NCBI GenBank assembly: GCA_021390615.1
Contig: JAJEJU010000025.1
Coordinates: 682,001-746,000 of the forward strand
Length of the DNA: 64,000 nucleotides
Reading direction: 5' to 3'
Source: Rhodanobacteraceae bacterium ZG21-1
GTDB lineage: Bacteria > Pseudomonadota > Gammaproteobacteria > Xanthomonadales > Rhodanobacteraceae
In this document: in pieces, positions 46,326-58,051 of the stretch
Numbering within the stretch: position 1 is the stretch's first letter
Layout of the letters: every line of letters begins with the position of its first letter
Translations under genes and position numbers: made by a program
Notes under the pieces: generated by a model
Seen by the model: the letters and a program-made list of their open reading frames with translations, nothing else
Told to the model about the DNA's origin: nothing
Database searches by the model: none

Positions 46326-47369
46326 ATGTCCGACGCCCTCACCTACCGCGCCGCCGGCGTCGACATCGACGCCGGGAATGCCCTGGTCGAACGCATCAAG
46401 CCGCTGGTCAAGCGCACCAGCCGCCCCGAAGTGATGGGCGGCCTGGGCGGCTTCGGCGGCCTGTTCAACCTGGGCAGCCGCTACAAGGAGCCGGTGCTGG
46501 TCTCCGGCACCGACGGCGTCGGCACCAAGCTCAAGCTGGCCCAGCAACTGGCCCGGCATGACAGCATCGGCATCGACCTGGTCGGCATGTGTGTGAACGA
46601 CGTGCTGGTGCAAGGCGCGGAGCCGTTGTTCTTCCTCGACTATTTCGCCACCGGCAAGCTGGACGTGGATACCGCCGCGGCCGTGGTCGGCGGCATCGCC
46701 AAGGGCTGCGAACTGGCCGGCTGCGCCCTGATCGGCGGCGAAACCGCCGAAATGCCGGACATGTACCCGCCGGGCGAATACGACCTAGCCGGCTTCACCG
46801 TCGGCGCGGTGGAAAAAAGCGAGCTGCTGACCGGCGAGGCCATTGCCGCCGGCGACGTGATTCTCGGCGTGGCCTCCAGCGGCCCGCATTCGAACGGTTA
46901 CTCGCTGATCCGCAAGATCGTCGAGCGCGCGGGCATCACCGCGGACAACGGAGGCTTCGAGCTCGATCTCGACGGCACGCGGCTGGCCGACGCCCTGCTG
47001 GCGCCCACCACCATCTACGTCAAGCCGATGCTCGAGCTGATCAAGGCGTCGCCGGTGCACGGCATGGCCCATATCACCGGCGGCGGCCTCAAGGAAAACA
47101 TCATCCGCGTGGTGCCGGACGGTCTCGGCCTGGCCATCGAAGCCTCGGCGATCGCCCTGCCGCCGGTATTCGACTGGCTGATGCGCGAAGGCAAGGTGGC
47201 GCGCGAAGAAATGTGGCGCACCTTCAATTGCGGCATCGGCTTCACCGTGATCCTGCCGGCCGACGCCGTGGCCGGCGCCCGCGCCCTGCTTGAACGTCAC
47301 GGCCTGGCCAGCCGGATCATCGGCAGCGTGGTGCCCGCATCGGGCGACGAACGCGTCCATATCGCGTAG
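46326..47369 (+). CDS. purM: Phosphoribosylformylglycinamidine cyclo-ligase PurM
   Basis: 347 residues, normal length. [18 protein letters not shown] holds the ATP-binding Asp, and [20 protein letters not shown] and [17 protein letters not shown] are the PurM signatures. It catalyses the fifth step of purine synthesis, making AIR. It is first in an operon-like run with an uncharacterised ORF and purN. Confidence 0.96.
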   Translation: MSDALTYRAAGVDIDAGNALVERIKPLVKRTSRPEVMGGLGGFGGLFNLGSRYKEPVLVSGTDGVGTKLKLAQQLARHDSIGIDLVGMCVNDVLVQGAEPLFFLDYFATGKLDVDTAAAVVGGIAKGCELAGCALIGGETAEMPDMYPPGEYDLAGFTVGAVEKSELLTGEAIAAGDVILGVASSGPHSNGYSLIRKIVERAGITADNGGFELDLDGTRLADALLAPTTIYVKPMLELIKASPVHGMAHITGGGLKENIIRVVPDGLGLAIEASAIALPPVFDWLMREGKVAREEMWRTFNCGIGFTVILPADAVAGARALLERHGLASRIIGSVVPASGDERVHIA

Positions 47370-47377
47370 GCCTCGCA

Positions 47378-48037
47378 ATGCGGAAGCTTCGAGGCCCCGG
47401 CATCCAGAAAGAGCTGCTCGACTACTTGCGCCTCGAACAGGCCGAGGACGACGGCGAGCTGCTTCGCCACGGCAGCCTGATCTATCTGGGCACGGCGCAG
47501 GAGGGCTCGGGCGAGACGCATTACTGGAGCTATCCGACCGCCCGCGGCGTGCATTGGGTGGCGCTCTACGCGAACAACTCGATAGGCACCTGCGACGATG
47601 GCGTCCCCGAGGCCATCCAGGCGAAGACGCCGGCGCGCGAAGCGCATCGCATGCGCAAGCCGCGCCCGGCACCCCAGCCGCTGGATCGCTCTCGTCCGGC
47701 CACGACCACCTGGGTGCCGTGGCAAAAGGCCATCGCGAACTACTACCCCGTCTGGCAGGAAACGGACATCAGCTACGAGTCCGCGCTGAGCCGGTTCAAG
47801 GCGCGCGCCGCACGCGTTGGCGACATGCGAGTGTTCTGCCTGCACCTGACCTCCGGTCGTTACGCCCGCCTGGCCTGCGAGGACCGCTTCCCGGCCATCG
47901 AGATTTCCCTGGAAGTGTTCGGCGGCAGCGAACACAGCATGGGGCACGTCTACATCACCGACATGGTCGAGCTCTACACGCATCTCGGCCTGAGCTTCGA
48001 GCCACCGAAACAAGCCTTCCCCTATGAATGGCGTTGA
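47378..48037 (+). CDS. Uncharacterised protein between purM and purN
   Basis: 219 residues from ATG 47378 with no obvious ribosome binding site, 8 bases past purM. Segments such as LIYLGTAQEGSGETHYWSYP, VHWVALYANNSIGT and FCLHLTSGRYARLACEDRFP look like a compact alpha/beta protein. Its stop overlaps the start of purN by 14 bases. Family unrecognised. In most Xanthomonadales purN follows purM directly. Confidence 0.6.
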   Translation: MRKLRGPGIQKELLDYLRLEQAEDDGELLRHGSLIYLGTAQEGSGETHYWSYPTARGVHWVALYANNSIGTCDDGVPEAIQAKTPAREAHRMRKPRPAPQPLDRSRPATTTWVPWQKAIANYYPVWQETDISYESALSRFKARAARVGDMRVFCLHLTSGRYARLACEDRFPAIEISLEVFGGSEHSMGHVYITDMVELYTHLGLSFEPPKQAFPYEWR

Positions 48038-48719
48038 CCGCAGCGCGCCCGCGAAGGCGGCACCGCTGCGCGTCGCCGCGCTCGCTTCCGGGCGCGGCAG
48101 CAATCTGGCCGCGCTGCTCGCGGCGCACGAGCGCGGCGACTTGCCGGTCGACTTCGTGCTGGTCGCCAGCGATCGCGCCGATGCAGCCGCGCTGGGTATC
48201 GCCAGCGCGGCAGGCGTTCCCACGCTGGCGCTGAATCCACGCAACTATCCCAGGCGGCGCGCGTTCGACCTCGACCTGTTCGAGCGCGTGGCCGCCAGCG
48301 GCGCACAGCTGCTGGTGCTGGCCGGCTTCATGCGGGTGATCGATGCGCGGGCGCTGCAGCCCTGGCTGGGCCGCGCCATCAACATCCATCCCTCGCTGCT
48401 GCCCAAATACCCCGGCTTGCATACGCATCGCCGCGCCCTGGAGGCCGGCGACCGCGAACACGGCGCCAGCGTGCACTACGTGACCGCCGAGCTGGACGGC
48501 GGCCCGGTGATCGCCCAGGTGCGCATGCCGATCGAACCCGGCGACGACGAACAGACCCTGGCCCAGCGACTGCTGCCACTGGAGCATCAACTGCTGGTCG
48601 GCACGGTTGCGGCCATCGCGGCCGGCCGTCTCGCGCTGCGCGACGGCGGCATCCTGCACGACGGGCAAGGGCTCACGGCACCGCTACAGTGGCGCGACGG
48701 CGCGCTGCAGGCGGGCTGA
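48024..48719 (+). CDS. purN: Phosphoribosylglycinamide formyltransferase PurN
   Basis: 231 residues. N-terminal VAALASGRGSNLAALLAAHE, the catalytic NIHPSLLPKYPGLHTHRRAL (Asn, His) and VHYVTAELDGGPVIAQ (Asp) are intact. It transfers the formyl group from 10-formyl-THF to GAR, step three of purine synthesis. The first 15 residues are an extension over the E. coli enzyme, and the start codon lies inside the preceding ORF. Confidence 0.94.
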   Translation: MNGVDRSAPAKAAPLRVAALASGRGSNLAALLAAHERGDLPVDFVLVASDRADAAALGIASAAGVPTLALNPRNYPRRRAFDLDLFERVAASGAQLLVLAGFMRVIDARALQPWLGRAINIHPSLLPKYPGLHTHRRALEAGDREHGASVHYVTAELDGGPVIAQVRMPIEPGDDEQTLAQRLLPLEHQLLVGTVAAIAAGRLALRDGGILHDGQGLTAPLQWRDGALQAG

Positions 48720-48765
48720 GGCGCTCCCTACGCTTGGTTCAGGGACCATGCGTAGACTGGGTCTC

Positions 48766-49473
48766 ATGCGCAAACTCACTTTCGTCCGTCCGCTCGCCGC
48801 CGGCCTTGCGCTGGCCCTCGCCACTTCCGCCGCGTTCGCCGCCACGCCGGCGCCGTTCACCGCGACCTACCAGGTATCCAGTGGCGGTCAGCTGCAGGGC
48901 GAGGCAACGATCAAGCTCAGCGCCGCCGGCAGCGGCGAATTCGTCTACAGCAACCAGAGCCGCGGCACCGCCGGCATGGCCGCGATGCTCAACGCCAGTT
49001 CCACCGAGACCAGCCGCTTCCGCTGGGTCGACGGGCATCCGGAAACCCTGCGCTACGACAGCGAGCAGGTGGCGCTCAAGACCAAGCGGCGCCATCTGAG
49101 CGTGGACCCGGCTACCCATCAGGTCAGCGTCGACGAGGGCAAGGGCGTGCACAGCTACGCCGGCGTGCCGGGCATGATCGACCGCAACCTGCTGCCGCTG
49201 GCGCTGGGCCTGGCGCTGGCCGACGGCAGCCAGCAGGTGACCCTGCCGGTCGGCGTACGTCAGAACGTCGAGCAGCAGCAGTACCGGGTCGCCGGCAGCG
49301 AGGCGGTGCAGGTGCCGGCCGGCAGCTTCAAGGCCGAGCGGATCGAGCGCAGCAACGCCGACAAGCCCTTCAGCGGCTGGTACGTGCCGCAGAAATTCCC
49401 GGTGCCGGTGAAGCTGACCCAGGCCGACGGCGGCGACCTCACGCTGGAGCTGGTGCGCTTCAGCCAGCCCTGA
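48766..49473 (+). CDS. DUF3108 periplasmic protein
   Basis: 235 residues from ATG 48766 (ATG 48748 also in frame). Signal peptide [20 protein letters not shown], cleavage at [26 protein letters not shown] and [17 protein letters not shown] fit the DUF3108 fold, a beta-sheet protein of the envelope. It follows purN and ends in a two-way hairpin shared with murA. Confidence 0.88.
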   Translation: MRKLTFVRPLAAGLALALATSAAFAATPAPFTATYQVSSGGQLQGEATIKLSAAGSGEFVYSNQSRGTAGMAAMLNASSTETSRFRWVDGHPETLRYDSEQVALKTKRRHLSVDPATHQVSVDEGKGVHSYAGVPGMIDRNLLPLALGLALADGSQQVTLPVGVRQNVEQQQYRVAGSEAVQVPAGSFKAERIERSNADKPFSGWYVPQKFPVPVKLTQADGGDLTLELVRFSQP

Positions 49474-49479
49474 CGCAAC

Positions 49480-49502
49480 GAAGGCCGCACGTGGCGGCCT
49501 TC
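49480..49502. terminator. Bidirectional hairpin between DUF3108 and murA
   Basis: GAAGGCCGC / GCGGCCTTC, a perfect 9-bp stem with a 5-base loop, between two convergent genes. Confidence 0.55.
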
Positions 49503-49550
49503 GCTTCATGCTTCATGCTGCATGACGCATCGCCATAGCGAGCGCCTGGC

Positions 49551-50855
<1,305 letters not shown>

Positions 50856-51113
50856 TCAGCCCTGCTTCGGGGAGCTCGGCAAGGCCGCCGCTTCCTCGGG
50901 CGTCAGGGTCTTCAGCGCCAGCGCGTGGATCGCGCCGCCCATCAGCTCGCCCAGCGTGGCGTAGACCAGGCGGTGCCGCGCCAGCGGCAGCTTGCCGGCG
51001 AACTGCGCGGCCACCACGGTGGCCTCGAAATGCACGCCATCGGCGCCGCTCACGTCAGCCTGCGCACCGGGCAGGCCGTTTTGGATCAATGCCCGGATAT
51101 CGGCCGCGTCCAT
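50856..51113 (-). CDS. ibaG: BolA-family protein IbaG/YrbA
   Basis: 85 residues. ADIRALIQNGLPGAQADVSG, DGVHFEATVVAAQFAGKLPL with the conserved Phe-Glu, and RHRLVYATLGELMGGAIHAL with the class-defining His are the BolA motifs. IbaG binds Fe-S clusters with a monothiol glutaredoxin. The murA gene follows 45 bases downstream on the same strand. Confidence 0.92.
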   Translation of the reverse strand: MDAADIRALIQNGLPGAQADVSGADGVHFEATVVAAQFAGKLPLARHRLVYATLGELMGGAIHALALKTLTPEEAAALPSSPKQG

Positions 51114-51344
51114 CGGAAATCCACTAAAGCTGGGTCGGTCGGCGTCCGGATCCAGAACACATACTGAACCCATCGCGCCGACTTGTGACGTTAAAATGCG
51201 AATATGCCATGGTAATGGAAATACGCTGTCGCAGAAACGACACGGCCGATTCCGTCCGCGGCAGCCGCTCCACCCCGCCCCGTCCGGGCGGCCCGGGACG
51301 GGTCGAATCCTGAACAGCCCGATCACGTCCGCCATCGAGAATCC

Positions 51345-52358
51345 ATGAACGCACACATCGCCACTACCGCCAAACCCGTTCTGGTGGACGCCGACGCGGT
51401 GGTCCGCAGCGCCCGCACGGTGATCGCCACCGAGGCGGCCGCGATCCGCGCGCTGGAGCCGCGGATCGGCGCCGGCTTCGTCGAGGCCTGCCGGCTGATC
51501 CTGAACGGCAAGGGCCGGGTGGTGGTGTCGGGCATGGGCAAGTCCGGCCATGTGGCGCGCAAGATGGCGGCCACCCTGGCCTCCACCGGCACCCCGGCCT
51601 TCTTCGTGCATCCGGGCGAGGCCAGCCACGGCGACCTGGGCATGATCCAGCCGCAGGACATCGTGCTGGCGGTGTCGTACTCGGGCGAGACCGACGAGCT
51701 GCTGTTCATCCTGCCCGCGCTGAAGCGCCAGGGCACCGCGCTGATCGCGATGACCGGCAACGCGCAGTCGGCCCTGGCCTGCCAGGCCGAAGTGCACCTG
51801 GACATCAGCGTCAGCGCCGAAGCCTGCCCGCTGGGTCTGGCGCCGACCACCAGCACCACTGCCTCCCTGGTCATGGGCGACGCCCTGGCGATCGCCCTGC
51901 TGGAAGCGCGCGGCTTCACCTCCGAGGACTTCGCCCGCTCGCATCCGGCGGGCACCCTGGGCCGGCGCCTGCTGCTGCACATCAGCGACATCATGCACAC
52001 CGGCGACGGCATCCCGCTGACCCGGCCGGAGGCCAACCTGGCCGAGGCGCTGATGGAGATGAGCAGCAAGCGCTTGGGCATGACCGCGGTGATCGACGCC
52101 GACCAGCGCCTGATCGGCGTGTTCACCGACGGCGACCTGCGCCGCACCCTCGACCATGCCGGCGTCGACCTGCGCAGCATCACCGTGGGCGAGGTGATGA
52201 CCCGCGACCCCAAGACCATCAGCGCCGACAAGCTCGCCATCGAAGCCGCCCAGCTGATGGACAAGTACCCGATCCACGCCCTGCTGGTGGTGGACGAGCA
52301 GCGCCGCGTGGTCGGCGCCCTGAACATCCACGACCTGCTGCGCGCCCGCGTGGTCTGA
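51345..52358 (+). CDS. kdsD: Arabinose-5-phosphate isomerase KdsD
   Basis: 337 residues: a SIS domain (VVSGMGKSGHVARKMAATLA, SHGDLGMIQPQDIVLAVSYS) and two C-terminal CBS domains (IMHTGDGIPLTRPEANLAEA, VMTRDPKTISADKLAIEAAQ). KdsD starts the Kdo branch of LPS synthesis. First gene of the kds-lpt-rpoN run. Divergent from ibaG, with the promoter region 51114-51344 between. Confidence 0.94.
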   Translation: MNAHIATTAKPVLVDADAVVRSARTVIATEAAAIRALEPRIGAGFVEACRLILNGKGRVVVSGMGKSGHVARKMAATLASTGTPAFFVHPGEASHGDLGMIQPQDIVLAVSYSGETDELLFILPALKRQGTALIAMTGNAQSALACQAEVHLDISVSAEACPLGLAPTTSTTASLVMGDALAIALLEARGFTSEDFARSHPAGTLGRRLLLHISDIMHTGDGIPLTRPEANLAEALMEMSSKRLGMTAVIDADQRLIGVFTDGDLRRTLDHAGVDLRSITVGEVMTRDPKTISADKLAIEAAQLMDKYPIHALLVVDEQRRVVGALNIHDLLRARVV

Positions 52359-52368
52359 GAGCCGCTCC

Positions 52369-52917
52369 ATGCCGAATGCCTATCTGAGCGACCTGCCCGC
52401 CGAGCTGCTGCAGCGCGCCGCCACCATCAAGCTGGCCGTGTTCGACGTCGACGGCACCCTGACCGACGGCCGCCTGTGGTACGGCGAGGACGGCCATGAG
52501 ACCAAGGTCTTCCACGTCCACGACGGCCTCGGGCTGAAGCTGCTGCCGGCCTACGGCGTCACCGTGGCGATCATCACCGCACGCATCAGCCACCCGGTGG
52601 CGCTGCGCGCGGAGGAACTCGACATCGCCCACGTCTACCAGGGCCAGTCCGACAAGCGCGCCTGTCTGCTCGAACTGATCGACGCGCTGAACCTGACTCC
52701 GGCCCAGGTCGCCTACGTCGGCGACGACCTGCCCGACCTGCCGGCGATGCGCGTGGCCGGGCTCGCGGTGGCGGTGGCCAACGCCCATCCATGGGTGGCC
52801 GAGCAGGCGCACTGGCAGACCCGCCGGGCCGGCGGCGAAGGTGGGGCGCGGGAAGTCTGCGACCTGATCCTGCATGCCCAGGGCAAGAGCGCCGTCGAGC
52901 GGGAACGCTGGCAATGA
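52369..52917 (+). CDS. kdsC: Kdo-8-phosphate phosphatase KdsC
   Basis: 182 residues, usual length. The HAD motif LAVFDVDGTLTDG is at the front, and later VAYVGDDLPDLPAMRVAG holds the Mg-binding Asp. It dephosphorylates Kdo-8-phosphate. Overlaps lptC by 4 bases. Confidence 0.94.
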   Translation: MPNAYLSDLPAELLQRAATIKLAVFDVDGTLTDGRLWYGEDGHETKVFHVHDGLGLKLLPAYGVTVAIITARISHPVALRAEELDIAHVYQGQSDKRACLLELIDALNLTPAQVAYVGDDLPDLPAMRVAGLAVAVANAHPWVAEQAHWQTRRAGGEGGAREVCDLILHAQGKSAVERERWQ

Positions 52918-53594
52918 GCCTGGTCCGCTTCGTGCGCGACCGCGGCCTGACCGCGGCGATCGTCGCCACCGGCGTCGCGCTGGTCGGCGCCTACGGCCTG
53001 ATGCTGTGGCTGGGGCCGGCGCCGACCACCCACGACTTCGTCGGGCCGCCGCGCTCGGGCTACGTGCTACACAACTACACCATGTGGGCCTACGACGTCG
53101 ACGGCCTGCCCAATTTCCGCATGGTCTCGCCGCATCTGGAGCGGCGCGAAGGCGACGAATCGCTGTACATCAACACGCCGAAATTCCTGCTGCCGTCGAA
53201 ACAGCCCGGCATCCCCGACTGGGACGGCGATTCGCTGTATGCCTGGGTGGACAAGACCGGCAACCTGCTCAAGCTGCAGGGCCCGGTCTACATGCACCGG
53301 CCGCCCTACACCGACGTGAAGGGCACGCCCGTGCCCGAAACCACCATGCACACCTCCGAGGTCACCGCCTGGCCCAAGGAGAACCGCATGCTGACCGCCG
53401 AGCCGGTAAAAATCGTGCAGGGCGAACGTACAATGACCGGGATCGGCATGCGCGCCAGTCTCAACGACAATCACCTGGAGCTGTTGGATGCTTCCCATAT
53501 CACTTTCCCGCCGCGCCCGCCCAAGCCGGCTGCCACTGGGCCTGCTGCTGCTCGCCCTGCTGGCGCTGCAGCCCGCCCTGGCCAAGCAGGATGA
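52914..53594 (+). CDS. lptC: LPS export protein LptC
   Basis: 226 residues. One N-terminal membrane anchor (AAIVATGVALVGAYGLMLWL) and a beta-jellyroll of the LptC type with RMVSPHLERREGDESLYINT and MHTSEVTAWPKENRMLTAEP. The last 30 residues are a Pro/Ala-rich tail ([20 protein letters not shown]), longer than E. coli LptC (191 aa), encoded in the same DNA as the lptA signal peptide. It links the LptBFG transporter to LptA. Confidence 0.88.
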   Translation: MSLVRFVRDRGLTAAIVATGVALVGAYGLMLWLGPAPTTHDFVGPPRSGYVLHNYTMWAYDVDGLPNFRMVSPHLERREGDESLYINTPKFLLPSKQPGIPDWDGDSLYAWVDKTGNLLKLQGPVYMHRPPYTDVKGTPVPETTMHTSEVTAWPKENRMLTAEPVKIVQGERTMTGIGMRASLNDNHLELLDASHITFPPRPPKPAATGPAAARPAGAAARPGQAG

Positions 53595-54129
53595 CCGCAA
53601 CCAGCCGATGGACCTGCACGCCACGTCCACCGATGGCTTCAACCTGCCCAATACCGTCACCACGCTGACCGGCAACATCGTCGCGGTGCAGGGCACGCTC
53701 AAGCTGCTCGGCGACAAGGCCCTGGTCACCATCGACGGCGACACCCAGATCAGCCACATCCACGTGACCATGAACGCGCCGGGTAGGCTGGCCCACATCG
53801 AGCAGATCGACGACGCCGGCAACCTGATGACCGGCGACGCCGACGTGCTGGACTACGACAACATCAACGGCATCGCCGTGCTCACCGGCCACGCCGTGGT
53901 GCACCAGCAGGGCCGCGGCGAGGCGCACGGCGACAAGCTGACCTACAACACCCAGACCAGCCAGATGACCGGCAACAGCGGCGACGACGGCCGCGTGCAC
54001 ATGATCTTCCTGCCTAAGCCGAAGCCGGTGCCGCCGGCCAAGCCCGGCGCCGCCGCCAAGCCTGCCGCACCGGCGCCTGCACCGGCCAAGCCGGCAGCGG
54101 CGTCCACCGCTCCCGCCCCGGCCAAGTAA
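53488..54129 (+). CDS. lptA: LPS transport periplasmic protein LptA
   Basis: 213 residues. Signal peptide ([20 protein letters not shown]) and an OstA-type beta-jellyroll with [40 protein letters not shown] and [20 protein letters not shown]. The C-terminal 40 residues are Lys/Pro/Ala-rich ([20 protein letters not shown]), perhaps disordered or wall-associated. The start lies 107 bases inside lptC in another frame. Confidence 0.9.
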   Translation: MLPISLSRRARPSRLPLGLLLLALLALQPALAKQDDRNQPMDLHATSTDGFNLPNTVTTLTGNIVAVQGTLKLLGDKALVTIDGDTQISHIHVTMNAPGRLAHIEQIDDAGNLMTGDADVLDYDNINGIAVLTGHAVVHQQGRGEAHGDKLTYNTQTSQMTGNSGDDGRVHMIFLPKPKPVPPAKPGAAAKPAAPAPAPAKPAAASTAPAPAK

Positions 54130-54137
54130 GACCGACG

Positions 54138-54857
<720 letters not shown>

Positions 54858-54863
54858 GTCGTC

Positions 54864-54884
54864 CTGCCGGCGTTCGCCCGGCAG
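54864..54884 (+). terminator. Hairpin between lptB and rpoN
   Basis: CTGCCGG / CCGGCAG, 7-bp stem with loop CGTTCGC, 7 bases after lptB. It may attenuate read-through into rpoN. Confidence 0.4.
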
Positions 54885-55007
54885 ATCAGTGACTTAAAAA
54901 CAGCCGCGAATATTTGCGCCCGCCGAAGGCGATTTCCGGGACGATGCACTATGGTCGCCCCCGGCTCGAAGGATTAGGATGAAGACGATTTCATCCCAGT
55001 CGCCTCC

Positions 55008-56474
55008 ATGAAAACAGGACTGCAGTTCCGCCTTCATCAGCAGCTTTCGCTGACGCCTCAACTGCAGCAGGCGATCCGCCTCCTGCAGCTGTCGCAGTTG
55101 GAACTGCAGGCCGAGCTGCGCCAGCTGGCCGAAAGCAATCCGCTGCTCGAGTTCGACGAGGACAACCCCGGCGAGCACGAGGAAGCCGGCGACGAGGAAT
55201 TCCTCGCCGCCGACGCCAAGGCGCCGGACAGCACGCCCGACCGCGATGCCGACGACGACCACGAATGGCCCGAGGTCGAGCGCTCCGGCGAGGAGCCGAT
55301 CGACTTCTCGCTAGGCAGCAGCGTCGGCAGCCCCGCCAACGGCCAGGGATCGCGCGAAGACGACGACATCGACGCCCAGAACGCCGCGCCCGAAACCTTG
55401 CGCGAACATCTGCTGTGGCAGCTCAACCTGTCGTCCTTCGAGCCCCGCGCCCGCGCCATCGCCACCGTGCTGATCGACGCACTGAACACCGACGGCTACC
55501 TCACCGAGCCACTGGAGACCTTGCTGGGCGCCCTGCCGCCCGAGCTGGGCGCCGAGCTTGCCGAGGTCGAGGCGGTGCGCCGCGAGCTGCAGCGCTTCGA
55601 TCCCGCCGGCGTGGCCAGCCTCGACCTGCGCGACTGCCTGCGTGCCCAGCTCGAGCAATACGATCAGAACGTGCCCCAGCGCGAGCTGGCGCTGCGCATC
55701 GTCGAGAACGAGCTGGAACTGCTGGCGCACAACGACTTGCCGCGCCTGGCGCGCCGCCTGCGCGCCAGCGAACAGGACGTGGCCGCCGCCGCGCTGCTGA
55801 TCCGCGGGCTGGACCCGCGCCCGGGCGCGTCGATGGATGTGACCCCGGTGGAATACGTCGCGCCCGACGTCTACGCCCGCCGCGAAGGCAGCCGCTGGCA
55901 GGTCAGCCTGAATCCGAACAACCAGCCGCGCCTGGGCCTGAACCAGCACTACTGCAACCTGATCGCCCAGGCGCGCGGCGGAGACGCCAGCTGGATGCGC
56001 GGCCAGCTGCAGGAAGCGCGCTGGCTGATCAAGAGCCTGGAGTCGCGCGCCGAGACCTTGCTGAAGGTGGCCGAGGCGATCGTGCGGCGCCAGAGCGCCT
56101 TCCTCGACTACGGCCCCGAAGCCATGCACCCGCTGGTGTTGCGCGAGGTGGCCGAGGAAGTCGGCATGCACGAATCGACCATCTCGCGGGTGACCACGCG
56201 CAAATACATCCACACCCCGCGCGGCACCTTCGAACTCAAGCACTTCTTCTCCAGCGGCGTCTCCACCGAGGATGGCGGCAGCGCCTCGGCCATGGCGATC
56301 CAGGCCATGCTGCGCAAGCTGATCGACGCCGAAGACACGCGAAAACCCCTATCCGACCAGGCCATCGCCCAGGAACTGCACCGCAAGGGCATCCAGGTGG
56401 CCCGTCGCACCGTCGCCAAATATCGGGAGGCCATGCGCATACCCAGCTCCAGCGAACGCCAGCGCGCCAGCTGA
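55008..56474 (+). CDS. rpoN: RNA polymerase sigma-54 factor RpoN
   Basis: 488 residues. N-terminal Gln/Leu-rich activator-binding region (MKTGLQFRLHQQLSLTPQLQ), an acidic linker (about 50-115), a core-binding domain, an HTH region with EVGMHESTISRVTTRKYIHT, and the C-terminal RpoN box ARRTVAKYREAM that reads the -24 element. It transcribes -24/-12 promoters with enhancer-binding proteins. In Xanthomonadales it controls motility, pili and nitrogen genes. Confidence 0.95.
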   Translation: MKTGLQFRLHQQLSLTPQLQQAIRLLQLSQLELQAELRQLAESNPLLEFDEDNPGEHEEAGDEEFLAADAKAPDSTPDRDADDDHEWPEVERSGEEPIDFSLGSSVGSPANGQGSREDDDIDAQNAAPETLREHLLWQLNLSSFEPRARAIATVLIDALNTDGYLTEPLETLLGALPPELGAELAEVEAVRRELQRFDPAGVASLDLRDCLRAQLEQYDQNVPQRELALRIVENELELLAHNDLPRLARRLRASEQDVAAAALLIRGLDPRPGASMDVTPVEYVAPDVYARREGSRWQVSLNPNNQPRLGLNQHYCNLIAQARGGDASWMRGQLQEARWLIKSLESRAETLLKVAEAIVRRQSAFLDYGPEAMHPLVLREVAEEVGMHESTISRVTTRKYIHTPRGTFELKHFFSSGVSTEDGGSASAMAIQAMLRKLIDAEDTRKPLSDQAIAQELHRKGIQVARRTVAKYREAMRIPSSSERQRAS

Positions 56475-56588
56475 AGCACCGGCGGGAACTTGAAGCCCGC
56501 AAAAGCATCCCACTGCTATAGCTAGAGGCGCGCCAGGTTCGGCGCACCGACCACGCCGCTACGGCGGCAGCAAGAGAGGAGGCGAACC

Positions 56589-56912
56589 ATGCAAGTTCAA
56601 GTCAGCGGTCAGCACATCGAGGTCACCGAGGCGCTTCGCAATCACGTGAACGCCAAACTCGACCGCCTCACTCGACTGGACGACCGACTTATTAACCTCA
56701 GCGTGGTGCTGGCAGTGGACAAGCTCGAACATTGGGTCGAAGGCACCCTGAGCGTCTCCGGCACCACCTTGCATGCAGAAGCCACCAACAGCGACATGTA
56801 TACCTCGATCGACCTCATGTTCGAGAAGCTGCATAACCAGTTGCGCAAGCATCGCGAGAAGCTCTCCGACAAGCACCAGCGCGAAGTGCGCGAGGTGCGC
56901 CAGTACGGCTGA
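56589..56912 (+). CDS. hpf: Ribosome hibernation promoting factor HPF
   Basis: 107 residues, short type. MQVQVSGQHIEVTEALRNHV, NAKLDRLTRLDDRLINLSVV and MYTSIDLMFEKLHNQLRKHR match the HPF/YfiA fold. GAGGAGG lies 7 bases upstream. Binds the 30S decoding centre in stationary phase. The gene next to rpoN is conserved in proteobacteria. Confidence 0.94.
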   Translation: MQVQVSGQHIEVTEALRNHVNAKLDRLTRLDDRLINLSVVLAVDKLEHWVEGTLSVSGTTLHAEATNSDMYTSIDLMFEKLHNQLRKHREKLSDKHQREVREVRQYG

Positions 56913-56926
56913 TCCAGCCCTTCTGC

Positions 56927-56954
56927 GGCGCCCCCTCGACCCGGAGGGGGCGCC
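56927..56954 (+). terminator. Strong hairpin after hpf
   Basis: An 11-bp perfect GC stem GGCGCCCCCTC / GAGGGGGCGCC with a 6-base loop, 14 bases after the hpf stop. It separates the rpoN-hpf transcript from hprK. Confidence 0.6.
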
Positions 56955-57028
56955 CGCGGCGGCCAAGACCGTCGCCACCAGCCCTGCACGCTCCTTTAAA
57001 CCCGCGCTAACACAGCGTTTCCGTCAAG

Positions 57029-57045
57029 CTGGCACAATAGTCGCA
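57029..57045 (+). promoter_or_regulatory. Possible sigma-54 promoter of hprK
   Basis: CTGGCACAATAGTCGCA matches the -24/-12 consensus (YTGGCACGRNNNTTGCW) except for two positions, with GG-N10-GC spacing intact. It lies 53 bases before the hprK start, just after the hairpin ending at 56954. Part (CACAATAG) could also be a -10 element. Confidence 0.4.
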
Positions 57046-57097
57046 TGTCAGGCCGACAGTCGCCTGGCGCAGGCTGGGACCGCTTAAGGATCGGCGC

Positions 57098-58048
57098 TTG
57101 GATCGGGTCAGTGCACGACAACTCTACGACGGCGTCCACGAACGCATGGCGCTGCGCTGGCTCTCGGGCATGCGCGGCGAATCGCGCGTGCTCGAACGCG
57201 GCCACACGCAGACGCGCCGGCCCTCGCTGATCGGCTATCTCAACGTCATCTACCCGAACAAGATCCAGATCATCGGCACCGAGGAGCTCAACTTCCTCGA
57301 CGGACTGGAATCGCGCCAGCGCTGGGAAGCCATCCACAAGGTGGCCGCCTACCAGCCGGTGGCGCTGATCGTCACCAAGGACCAGGCGGTGCCCACCGAC
57401 CTGCGCGAGGTCGCCGAGGAAACCAATACGCCGCTGTGGATCAGCTCCAAGCGCGGCCACGAGCTGCTGACCTGGATGCAATACCACCTGGCGCGCATGC
57501 TGGCGCCGAAGGTGACCCTGCACGGCGTGTTCCTCGAAGTGTTCTCGATCGGCGTGCTGATCACCGGCGAATCCGGCTCCGGCAAGAGCGAGCTGGCGCT
57601 CGAACTGATCAGCCGCGGCCACCGGCTGGTCGCCGACGACGCCACCGAATTCACCCTGATCGCCCCGGACGTGATCGACGGCGCCTGCCCCGAGCTGCTG
57701 CAGGACCTGCTGGAAGTGCGCGGCCTGGGCGTGCTGAACATCCGCGAGATGTTCGGCCACACCGCGATCAAGCCGTCCAAGTACCTGCGCCTGGTGGTGC
57801 ACCTCAAGCCGCTGCGCGAGAACGAGGACACCGACGCGATGACCCGGCTCACCGGCGACATCGGCCACCACGACATCTTCGAGGTGCCGGTGCCGAAGAT
57901 CACCATCCCGGTGGCGCCCGGCCGCAACCTCGCCGTGCTGGTCGAGGCCGCGGTGCGCAACCACATGCTGAAGAGCAAGGGCATCGACCCGGCTAAGACC
58001 TTCATCGACCGCCAGGCGCACCAGATGCGCCGACTGCCGCCGTGGTGA
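57098..58048 (+). CDS. hprK: HPr kinase/phosphorylase HprK
   Basis: 316 residues from a TTG start with AAGGA seven bases upstream. Walker A GESGSGKS (157-164), catalytic GHRLVADD, and the C-terminal HprK signature [18 protein letters not shown]. It phosphorylates or dephosphorylates Ser46 of HPr, which is present in this window. The use of TTG may hold its level low. Confidence 0.94.
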   Translation: MDRVSARQLYDGVHERMALRWLSGMRGESRVLERGHTQTRRPSLIGYLNVIYPNKIQIIGTEELNFLDGLESRQRWEAIHKVAAYQPVALIVTKDQAVPTDLREVAEETNTPLWISSKRGHELLTWMQYHLARMLAPKVTLHGVFLEVFSIGVLITGESGSGKSELALELISRGHRLVADDATEFTLIAPDVIDGACPELLQDLLEVRGLGVLNIREMFGHTAIKPSKYLRLVVHLKPLRENEDTDAMTRLTGDIGHHDIFEVPVPKITIPVAPGRNLAVLVEAAVRNHMLKSKGIDPAKTFIDRQAHQMRRLPPW

Positions 58049-58051
58049 ACC

